DNA from: Baffinella frigidus
Lineage: Eukaryota > Cryptophyceae > Cryptomonadales > Baffinellaceae
Assembly: GCA_026770585.1 (NCBI GenBank)
Contig: MU646387.1
Location: 872,179 to 890,639, forward strand
DNA length: 18,461 nt
Reading direction: 5' to 3'
Part shown: piece after piece, positions 17,201-18,461 of the stretch
Position numbering within the stretch: position 1 is the first letter of the stretch
Layout: the number at the start of each line of letters is the position of its first letter
Translations under genes and position numbers: made by a program
The notes under the pieces: model-generated
What the model was told of the DNA's origin: nothing
What the model saw: only the letters and a program-made list of their open reading frames with translations
Databases searched by the model: none

Positions 17201-18185
17201 GCATGTGTCCACCCTAGGAACGGTTTATACTGTGGTATATTAGGCTGGGCGTAGACACTATTGACTGATACTGCACACCCTAGACCCAAAACCCCAAACC
17301 TAACCCTAAACCCTAAACCCTAAACCATAAACCATAAACCCTAAACCCTAAACCCTAAACCCTAAACCCTGAACCCTAAACCCTAAACCCTAAACCCTAA
17401 ACCCTAAACCCTGAACCCTAAACCCGAAATGATGCAGGCGGGGGTTCCGACTTCCGATCGCGGGCGCCGTCATCCCAGGTTCTCGACCGTTACTCGACGG
17501 TTACTTGTGCGTAACGGTTACCGTACCGGTTTCCGTTGTCGGTTACTCCAACAGAGTAACGGTCGAGTGTCGGTTACTTGTGGGCTAACGGTTGTTCTCG
17601 AGTAACGGTGATGGCTCTTGCGTTGAAGCGTTGCCTCTCTCGACTTTTCAGCAGTGCTCCCCACACCCATTCAAAAACCGTTGTGTAACGGTTTCCGTTG
17701 CGTAACGGTTACTGTTGCGTGTCAGTTACCCAGGCTCTAGCGCCACTCTCTCGTTGCTCATCATGCAATTTCTGAAAATGCGCCTGTTCGCAAACAGTGT
17801 TCGACTGCAAGCAGGCTCATCCGTTCTGAACCAGTACACCGCGTGGTCTTCTGCTCTTCTGTTTTATTTCTCTTGAGCCTTATGTCGAGTACTCCCATGC
17901 CGATAGTCAACGATGCGGTCTCTCTCTCTCTCCCTTCCTCCCTCCCTCCCTCCCTCCCTCCCTCCCTCCCTCTCTCTCTCCCGCTCTCTCTCCCTCCCTT
18001 TCTCTCTCTCTCCCTCTCGCCCTCCCGCTCTCTGTTTTTTTTTCTCTCTCTCTCTCATCTCATCTCATCTCACTCTCACACATTTCCCTCCTCTTGCAGC
18101 GGTGGGCTCGGTAATCACAGTGCTTCTCCCGCTCGTCCCGGAAGAAAGACTTCCGATCAAGTGGACCGTCTTCTCCATCGGCTGG
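4785..18185 (+). CDS. Gene P: spliced gene for a multi-pass membrane protein with signal/transit-like N-terminus (whole model, partial 3')
   Basis: Family not recognised. Exons: 4785-5225, 7009-7095, 7341-7427, 8518-8616, 9100-9186, 10540-10650, 11047-11097, 11478-11532, 11906-11999, 13176-13349, 14398-14466, 15263-15337, 16386-16469, 16777-16826, 17438-17478, 18100-18185. Together they give about 570-590 residues and continue beyond the window. Order: signal peptide, basic region with LRGG, acidic Gly/Glu/Ala linker, hydrophobic segments in exons 2, 3 and 5, an Ala/Leu-rich helical part (exon 6), a charged domain (exons 7-11), then two more hydrophobic segments (15263-15337 and 17438-18185). 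Nearly all introns are phase 0. The split codons at 16826/17438/18100 rebuild one continuous hydrophobic helix. The leader suggests ER entry and perhaps plastid targeting (inference). One phase mismatch remains before 11478. Confidence 0.7.
5576..5733. mobile_element. 158-bp near-perfect fold-back (MITE-like) element
   Basis: CACCAACCCTCAC at 5576 pairs with GTGAGGGTTGGTG ending at 5733. The arms stay complementary through the AATCGACGATTTTCGATTTC block to GTTGAAGTCG / CGACTTCAAC around a 5-bp loop near 5651-5655. Small mismatches sit near 5590 and 5625/5685. No coding content. Hairpin this long is typical of fold-back or MITE elements. Confidence 0.8.
5744..6060. repeat. ~101-bp tandem repeat, about three degenerate copies
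   Basis: GCTGT..CT.AG.CGATC.GCGCT begins at 5744 and 5845. The shared ends are CC.TAATTCTCACTACG near 5813 and 5918. A more diverged third copy starts around 5978 (AAGCCGCAC). Part of copy 2 recurs inverted at 6763-6808. Confidence 0.7.
6252..6308. repeat. 57-bp direct repeat, copy 1 (partner 6808-6865)
   Basis: GGGCTGCCACGTATTCCG....GGG.GGGTCAAGACC recurs at 6808-6865 with few changes, both inside intron 1, about 556 bp apart. The CGTATTCCGTACGG core is locally palindromic in copy 1. Confidence 0.75.
6577..6605 (+). pseudogene. Acceptor-side echo 1 of gene P exon 2
   Basis: GTGTTTGCAG|GTGGCGAGAGGGAAGCTAGG matches the exon-2 acceptor and start (GTGTTTGCAG|GTGGCGACAGTGAACCTAGC). The upstream AACACTGAACA..GAA block is also shared, so the duplicated unit spans intron and exon. 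Confidence 0.65.
6722..6757 (+). pseudogene. Acceptor-side echo 2 of gene P exon 2, possibly a 12-codon alternative exon
   Basis: GCTGTGCAG|GTGGCGACCGTGAACCTGGCG reads VATVNLAIVVLP in phase 0 and then meets a consensus-like donor, CCG|GTGAGG. It keeps an acceptor, an open frame and a length divisible by three, so it could be spliced as a short cassette. By pattern it is more likely one more truncated copy. Confidence 0.55.
6763..6808 (-). repeat. Inverted copy of 5907-5951
   Basis: GGTTTTCAGGATTCGGGCGTAGTGAGAAT complements 5923-5951 almost perfectly and continues to the CGTTATC end at 6808. It begins a few bases after the donor of the 12-codon exon-2 echo. Confidence 0.7.
6898..6923 (+). pseudogene. 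Acceptor-side echo 3 of gene P exon 2
   Basis: ACCCTACACCAG|GTGGCGACCGTGAACCTGGCG, then divergence. A CCCTAAACCC patch sits directly before the AG. Confidence 0.65.
7009..7095 (+). CDS. Gene P exon 2 (hydrophobic segment 1)
   Basis: Acceptor GTGTTTGCAG, donor CTCGAG|GTACTT; 29 codons, phase 0. The peptide starts VATVNLAIALLAAGLISLF and continues with Arg/Trp/Ser, a likely membrane helix with an interfacial end. Of the four exon-2 copies only this one runs full length. Confidence 0.75.
7115..7290 (+). repeat. Telomere-variant array (CCCGAAACCC, CCCAAAACC)
   Basis: About 175 bp of AACCCGAAACCC-type units, a C-rich variant of the CCCTAAA repeat, filling the 242-bp intron between exons 2 and 3. 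Confidence 0.75.
7341..7427 (+). CDS. Gene P exon 3 (hydrophobic segment 2)
   Basis: The acceptor is either ACAG at 7337 (adding one Gln) or CAGCAG at 7340; both keep phase 0. The peptide begins PMGLPVLHLGFVVCAGEAV and ends APSFQK at AAG|GTCCTT. Two downstream copies of the QL.APSFQ end follow. Confidence 0.75.
7504..7698 (+). pseudogene. Two donor-side echoes of gene P exon 3
   Basis: 7504-7537 reads LHQLLAPSFQR then GGTCAG. 7650-7697 reads CEAVIQLLAPSFQT then GTCTAC. Both copy exon 3's GEAVLQLIAPSFQK|GT end; the second also retains the GTGTGT stretch upstream. Neither has an acceptor. Confidence 0.65.
7800..8517 (+). repeat. Scrambled ~200-230-bp repeats with acceptor-side echoes of exon 4
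   Basis: GGTGGCAGGGGGTTGCGATGTCTGCTCGGTAGC occurs at about 8155 and 8381, a related unit lies at 7937, and ACTCTGTTTCGC occurs at 8117, 8324 and 8449. Each GGTGGCAG|GG.GTTG unit copies the exon-4 acceptor and first codons (CAG|GGAGTTGCAATGTC). The copies hit TAG after seven codons. Long minus-strand frames here are by-products of GC-rich repeats. Confidence 0.65.
8518..8616 (+). CDS. Gene P exon 4 (soluble, charged)
   Basis: Acceptor GGTGGCAG, donor CGCCAG|GTCATT; 33 codons, phase 0. The peptide begins GVAMSRAFAGDLASRKSG and ends ALRERKIRQ, amphipathic and basic at the end. It is the only one of four similar copies that stays open. Confidence 0.7.
8876..8986 (+). repeat. Telomere-like array (CCCTAAA/CCCTCAA/CCCCAAA)
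   Basis: About 110 bp of sense-oriented CCCTAAA-type units. It ends in CCCTCAG, which is itself the acceptor of the exon-5 echo. Confidence 0.85.
8987..9026 (+). pseudogene. Acceptor-side echo of gene P exon 5
   Basis: CTCAG|GCATACATGGTGGGGTGATGC, then CGGCTACTCTCTATCCTC, copies exon 5's start but has lost one base (GTGGGGTG against GTAGGGGTG), so it is frameshifted. Confidence 0.7.
9100..9186 (+). CDS. Gene P exon 5 (hydrophobic segment 3)
   Basis: Acceptor ACATTCAG directly after CCCTAAGCCCCAAA; donor AGCTCG|GTACGC; 29 codons, phase 0. The peptide begins AYMVGVMRLVSILSSFLLLL and then APSGNS, a clear membrane helix. Confidence 0.75.
9292..9329 (+). pseudogene. Donor-side echo of gene P exon 5
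   Basis: CTCCTGCTGGCCCCCTCCGGCAACCCTCCCAACTCG|GTGCGCACCCC copies the 3' end of exon 5 together with its donor and first intron bases. Confidence 0.7.
9420..10539 (+). repeat. AT-rich telomere-variant arrays (AACCATAAACC, AACAATAAAC) with four acceptor-side echoes of exon 6
   Basis: Degenerate AACCATAAAC/AATAAACGGTC arrays alternate with GC-rich blocks at about 9451-9470, 9741-9819, 10008-10078 and 10208-10270. The blocks carry GCGGCAGCGGCGGTGCG...GGCCGAG.CGGGGGG.TATGCTCTCATG with an AAGCAG acceptor, successively more like exon 6. The one nearest the exon (10208) is the best match. Confidence 0.75.
10540..10650 (+). CDS. Gene P exon 6 (Ala/Leu-rich helical segment)
   Basis: Acceptor AACGGCAG, donor CTTCAG|GTTGCG; 37 codons, phase 0. 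The peptide begins AVAALRTLREKAETGGYALM and ends ALERLQ. The Leu/Ala spacing (ALMAGLLRLAGDS) resembles a helical-repeat unit of the armadillo type, but this is too short to assign. Confidence 0.75.
10667..10738. repeat. (GA)n microsatellite
   Basis: About 70 bp of GAGAGA with a few GGCA interruptions, starting 17 bp after the exon-6 donor. Confidence 0.9.
10770..10878 (-). mobile_element. MITE-like fold-back element, copy 2 (inverted relative to 1308-1408)
   Basis: CTGAGTAAAACTGGGCTCGTCG...GGCGAGCCCAG..TTGCGCAGGCAGAGCTAG. Its reverse complement shares both termini with copy 1 (CTAGCTCTGCC...GGGCTCGCCATAAA and ACGAGCCCAGTTTTACTCAG), while the middle differs. Inserted in the exon 6-7a intron. 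Confidence 0.65.
11047..11097 (+). CDS. Gene P exon 7a (17 codons, basic)
   Basis: Acceptor CCCCGGCAG, donor GATCAG|GTTGTG. Phase 0 reads AQRMIAAWARLRNRRDQ, a plausible continuation of exon 6; another phase hits a stop. The donor extends to the shared GTTRYGAGCC start. Confidence 0.6.
11158..11242. repeat. (CT)n followed by (CA)n microsatellite
   Basis: CTCTCT runs into about 65 bp of CACACA with a CGCA interruption, inside the intron after exon 7a. Nothing else notable appears in 11243-11400. Confidence 0.9.
11478..11532 (+). CDS. Gene P exon 7b (core), boundary uncertain
   Basis: TTGGCAG|GC precedes HGVWALLLKGGVVPNIF, which ends in a split Arg codon at TTCAG|GTTACG and joins perfectly to exon 8. 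Exon 7a ends in phase 0 while this acceptor needs one carried base. So either an exon of length 3n+1 is missing (a weak candidate is 11308-11368, open, ending AAT|GTGCTC) or the start lies upstream, for instance at 11426 after CCGTAG. Confidence 0.5.
11672..11826 (+). pseudogene. Two acceptor-side echoes of gene P exon 8
   Basis: 11672: CCGCAG|GCTCGGAGGGCTGACGCG then GATCTTGGAGG. 11795: GGACAG|GCTGGGGGGTCTGACGCAG then ATCTTGGGAGG. Both mimic exon 8's start (TGCAG|GCTGGGGGGGCTGACGCG then GATCTTGGGG). Confidence 0.7.
11906..11999 (+). CDS. Gene P exon 8
   Basis: Acceptor GGACTGCAG; one base completes Arg from 7b. The exon then reads LGGLTRILGAKTPKLRGG and EVKAPPQDAAPVE, with donor GTCGAG|GTGCGG in phase 0. 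The other two frames break the next exon. It has more echoes than any other exon. Confidence 0.7.
12000..13050 (+). repeat. Tandem array with five donor-side echoes of exon 8 and GTTGCTTTACAG minirepeats
   Basis: GCTGCGAGGGGGGG...GAAGGGCCCGCCTCAGGACGCCGCTCCGGTCGAG|GT copies of exon 8's end lie at about 12205-12258, 12365-12415, 12544-12595, 12703-12753 and 12881-12935. A 340-bp higher unit is visible (CACACCATCAGATTCGCCGATCCGTCC at about 12267 and 12607; a variant at 12008). Between echoes the motif TGTGTTGCTTYAYAG occurs more than ten times. Confidence 0.8.
13058..13160 (+). repeat. Telomere-like array before exon 9
   Basis: CCCTAAA and CCCGAAA units on the sense strand, ending 15 bp before the exon-9 acceptor CGCAG. 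Confidence 0.85.
13176..13349 (+). CDS. Gene P exon 9 (charged domain)
   Basis: Acceptor GTGCGCAG, donor GCTGGG|GTGAGC; 58 codons, phase 0, the longest internal exon. The peptide runs from PKRGWASFTGWMQLRKGSGG through a Lys/Glu-rich stretch to FEKRWGDVQRLLEQAG, ending in an amphipathic helix. It joins to exon 10 as LLEQAG|VSAEH. Confidence 0.78.
13540..13605. repeat. Triplicated GGCGCGTCCTG motif
   Basis: CTGGCGCGTCCTGGG, CGGGCGCGTCCTGAGG and CTGGCGCGTCCTGAAGG occur within 65 bp after the exon-9 donor. A nearby TAGACAATACACGAAACCGGTTTCG (about 13431) is echoed at 15937 as TAGACAATAAAACCTGTTTCG. Confidence 0.55.
13635..13682 (+). pseudogene. Donor-side echo of gene P exon 9
   Basis: GGAGAAAGAGGTGTGGGGATG, then CGCAGCGGGTTTTGGAGCATGGTGG|GGTGAGG, parallels exon 9's GAGAAGCGGTGGGGGGATGTG end and donor, with indels. 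Confidence 0.65.
13706..13862. other. AT-rich island in intron 9
   Basis: About 155 bp of sharply AT-rich sequence in GC-rich surroundings. CATTCAATTC...AAATTTACTACAC and GTGTAGAAATTTTCGTTGAATCCAATGG are roughly inverted, so this may be an old fold-back insertion. The rest of the intron to 14225 shows nothing I can name. Confidence 0.4.
14226..14391 (+). repeat. Telomere-like array before exon 10
   Basis: At least seven consecutive CCCTAAA units plus CCCTACACTCTAAACCCCAAA composite units, sense-oriented, running into the exon-10 acceptor (CCCTACACGCTAG). Confidence 0.9.
14398..14466 (+). CDS. Gene P exon 10
   Basis: Acceptor ACACGCTAG (the only TAG used), chosen because it alone gives phase 0: VSAEHIAKLRRGVEVWMER then AAAK, donor GCCAAG|GTCTGC. 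Amphipathic and basic. The AG at 14405-14406 would shift the frame. Confidence 0.72.
14494..14609. repeat. (GA)n microsatellite and duplicated exon-10 donor
   Basis: About 100 bp of GAGAGA/GCGAGA, followed at 14602 by GGCCAAG|GTCTGCTCAGCCAC, a near-exact copy of exon 10's last codons, donor and first intron bases (14460-14480). Confidence 0.85.
14814..14870. repeat. CTACGGTA...TACCGTAG dispersed hairpin element, copy 1
   Basis: CTCTACGGTATTGCCTTCCGTAGGG forms an imperfect palindrome and is followed by GGTTATTCACGAAATCCCTTTGTAG. The same layout recurs at 15427, 15800 (hairpin only) and 16198; stem fragments occur at 428 and 11417. Confidence 0.65.
15263..15337 (+). CDS. Gene P exon 11 (hydrophobic segment 4)
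   Basis: An excellent polypyrimidine acceptor (CTTTACTTTTTTCCGAATCAG) precedes GRTGATVGVGFAMVASAVVS and ALRVR, donor GTCCGG|GTACTC; 25 codons, phase 0. Gly/Ala/Val-rich membrane helix with a basic end. Three further copies follow. Confidence 0.72.
15427..15470. repeat. CTACGGTA...TACCGTAG dispersed hairpin element, copy 2
   Basis: CCTACGGTACTAGCTACCGTAGG is a near-perfect palindrome, followed by TGGATTATTCACGAAG, the same tail as copies 1 and 4. Confidence 0.65.
15484..15855 (+). pseudogene. Three donor-side copies of gene P exon 11
   Basis: 15484-15557 (reads GDVCVGFAMVASAVVSALRVR|GTACTC), 15678-15749 (TGATVGVGFAMAASAVVS..R|GTACGT, the best donor) and 15829-15855 (AVVSALRVR|GTACTC). The first two keep the whole helix open but lack a phase-0 acceptor of comparable quality, so they look like echoes. 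Alternative membrane exons cannot be excluded. Confidence 0.6.
15800..15823. repeat. CTACGGTA...TACCGTAG dispersed hairpin element, copy 3
   Basis: CCTACGGTATTGCCTACCGTAGG, palindromic stem only; it abuts the truncated third copy of exon 11. Confidence 0.65.
16015..16038. repeat. Perfect 10-bp inverted repeat
   Basis: AAACAATGCC and GGCATTGTTT flank AAAA. A half-site (AAACAATGCCAAA) occurs at about 1040. It is followed by the 52-bp dispersed repeat (16060-16113). Confidence 0.7.
16139..16365 (+). pseudogene. Acceptor-side echoes of gene P exon 12
   Basis: 16139: GGGGCAG|GTTATCTCAAGGGAGGCG, then GGTTGCGTGGAGGGTTTCCCGGGCGA. 16294: CGTTTCCCTCAG|GTGATCTCG. 16352: GGGGCAG|GTTACCTCG. Two alternating acceptor contexts (TGGGGCAG, TTTCCCTCAG) imply two rounds of duplication. 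Hairpin copy 4 (16198-16255) lies between them. Confidence 0.65.
16198..16255. repeat. CTACGGTA dispersed element, copy 4
   Basis: ATCTACGGTAGGGTCTGTCGATTA followed by GGTATTCACGAAATCCCTTTGTAG. The stem is half deleted but the tail is complete. Confidence 0.6.
16386..16469 (+). CDS. Gene P exon 12
   Basis: Acceptor CCGTTTCCCTCAG, donor CGCCAG|GTTATG; 28 codons, phase 0: VVSRQAARVEGFPGEGEFYL then SKAFPQRQ. An internal GAG|GGTGAG is not used because it would break the frame with exon 13. Confidence 0.72.
16552..16776 (+). repeat. Telomere-like array before exon 13
   Basis: About 220 bp of CCCTAAA, CCCTTAA, CACTAAA and CCCCAAA units on the sense strand, ending in CCCCAACCACCAG, the exon-13 acceptor. 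Confidence 0.9.
16777..16826 (+). CDS. Gene P exon 13
   Basis: Acceptor CAACCACCAG, donor ATCCG|GTACCC; 50 nt read VQLDQMLISAIEDQGI plus CG (phase 2). It joins to exon 14 to make Arg. Confidence 0.7.
16851..16906 (+). repeat. CCCTACA minirepeat
   Basis: CCTATACCCTACACTCTGCACCCTACAGCC-type units, a C-rich telomere variant, just after the exon-13 donor. Confidence 0.7.
17055..17100. repeat. (TATAT)n pentanucleotide microsatellite
   Basis: Nine units of ATATT in intron 13. Confidence 0.95.
17276..17428 (+). repeat. Telomere-like array before exon 14
   Basis: About twenty sense-strand CCCTAAA units with rare CCATAAA and CCCTGAA variants, the cleanest array in the window. It ends 9 bp before the exon-14 AG. 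Confidence 0.92.
17438..17478 (+). CDS. Gene P exon 14 (41-nt microexon)
   Basis: Acceptor GATGCAG, donor ATCCCAG|GTTCTC. The first base completes Arg; then RGFRLPIAGAVIP and one base of Ala. It changes phase 2 to phase 1, exactly what exons 13 and 15 need, and it supplies the first half of the membrane helix completed by exon 15. Confidence 0.7.
17479..17735. repeat. Cluster of GTAACGG/CCGTTAC motifs
   Basis: About fifteen copies of (G/C)TAACGG or its complement in both orientations, several as palindromes (GTAACGGTTAC). AACGG/CCGTT matches the known core of Myb-type DNA-binding sites. Arrangement is irregular rather than tandem. Confidence 0.65.
17918..18066 (+). repeat. (CT)n/(CCCT)n polypyrimidine tract before exon 15
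   Basis: About 150 bp of CTCTCT, CCCTCCCT and TTTTTTTT, ending 33 bp before the exon-15 acceptor, so an unusually long pyrimidine tract. Confidence 0.92.
18100..18185 (+). CDS. Gene P exon 15 (hydrophobic segment 5)
   Basis: Acceptor CCCTCCTCTTGCAG, donor CGGCTGG|GTTCCC. With the base carried from exon 14 it reads A|VGSVITVLLPLVPEERLPIK and WTVFSIGW. The third positions are GC-rich, unlike the alternative frame, and the helix is continuous with exon 14. Phase 0 out; the gene continues beyond the window. Confidence 0.7.
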
Positions 18186-18257
18186 GTTCCCCCCGCCCCC
18201 CCCCCCCAACAGTTTTTGTTTTCATCGTTCAAGGTCCGGCGGATTTGTACCAAGAGA

Positions 18258-18291
18258 TTGTAAAGCAACGGATGCTGGTTGTAAAGCAACT
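18258..18291 (-). repeat. GTTGCTTTACA motif pair, antisense
   Basis: TTGTAAAGCAAC occurs twice, 23 bp apart. It is the reverse complement of the GTTGCTTTACA unit that is abundant at 12000-13000. Confidence 0.65.
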
Positions 18292-18350
18292 GAGCACCGG
18301 CGTCGGAAATCGACGCCGCTTGGTACAAATCGGTGCAAATCGGGAGGGGG

Positions 18351-18431
18351 GTTCCCTCAATCACAGTGCTTCTCCCCCCCCCCCCCCCCCCCCCCCCCCC
18401 GATCAAGTGGACCGTCTTCTCCATCGGCTGG
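18351..18431 (+). pseudogene. Donor-side echo of gene P exon 15
   Basis: AATCACAGTGCTTCTCCC and GATCAAGTGGACCGTCTTCT, then CCATCGGCTGG|GTACCC, are copied almost exactly. The middle is replaced by a run of about 28 C, so the frame is lost. Confidence 0.7.
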
Positions 18432-18461
18432 GTACCCCCCCCCCCCCCCCCCCCCCCCCCC
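18377..18461. repeat. Poly-C runs at the window end
   Basis: C runs of about 28 and 27 bases flank the exon-15 echo; a shorter run (18197-18207) follows exon 15 itself. They could be real or a sequencing/assembly artefact at a contig end. Confidence 0.8.

Noticed and set aside
2055-17428. Chromosome end marked by telomere repeats
   Set aside because: The arrays are short, degenerate, internal and scattered between exons in both orientations, so they are interstitial repeats.
18100-18185. Alternative frame of exon 15 (GNHSASPARPGRK and onward)
   Set aside because: Open, but it needs exon 13 joined directly to exon 15, has AT-leaning third positions unlike the other exons, and breaks the helix begun in exon 14.
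1-18461. tRNA, rRNA or other known structural RNA genes
   Set aside because: I looked for cloverleaf signatures (GGTTCRANNCC with paired arms) and conserved rRNA segments and found none I could support by eye.

Overview
The window looks like intron-rich nuclear DNA of a eukaryotic alga. It has no bacterial-style gene packing. Its coding DNA is short GC-rich blocks (about 40-440 bp) bounded by AG and GT, and the long spaces between them hold Arabidopsis-type telomere-like repeats (CCCTAAA), microsatellites and fold-back elements. One gene starts with a hydrophobic signal peptide followed by a basic/hydroxylated stretch and an LRGG motif. That hints at a secondary-plastid alga (cryptophyte or haptophyte-like), but the taxon is inference.

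I read two divergently transcribed, multi-exon genes from a 364-bp intergenic region (4421-4784). Gene M (minus strand, ATG at 4420, running left) has eight supported exons. After a 33-residue N-terminus they encode 24 consecutive heptapeptides of consensus x-V-x-N-x-x-G. The heptad register and the reading frame stay intact across seven predicted introns, which validates the splice model from within. I do not recognise the family; a beta-solenoid is the natural structural guess.

Gene P (plus strand, ATG at 4785, running off the right end) has a signal/transit-like exon and then about fifteen exons. They encode a membrane protein of unknown family with at least five hydrophobic segments. Phases agree at every junction except the 11097-11478 step, where a small exon is missing or mis-bounded.

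The most striking structure is in the introns of both genes. Nearly every exon is accompanied by truncated, decayed copies of its own edge. Copies of the 5' edge, with an acceptor AG, lie in the intron upstream; copies of the 3' edge, with a donor GT, lie in the intron downstream. I count roughly 35 such 'exon-edge echoes'. Telomere-like arrays always read CCCTAAA on the sense strand of whichever gene they lie in, and many abut a 3' splice site.

Region by region: 1-600, decayed donor-side copies of the last supported M exon; 607-4420, gene M; 4421-4784, shared upstream region with a 14-bp perfect inverted repeat; 4785-5225, first exon of P; 5226-7008, large intron with a 158-bp fold-back and tandem repeats; 7009-18185, remaining P exons in repeat-filled introns; 18186-18461, intron start with an echo of the last exon and poly-C runs, probably a contig edge.
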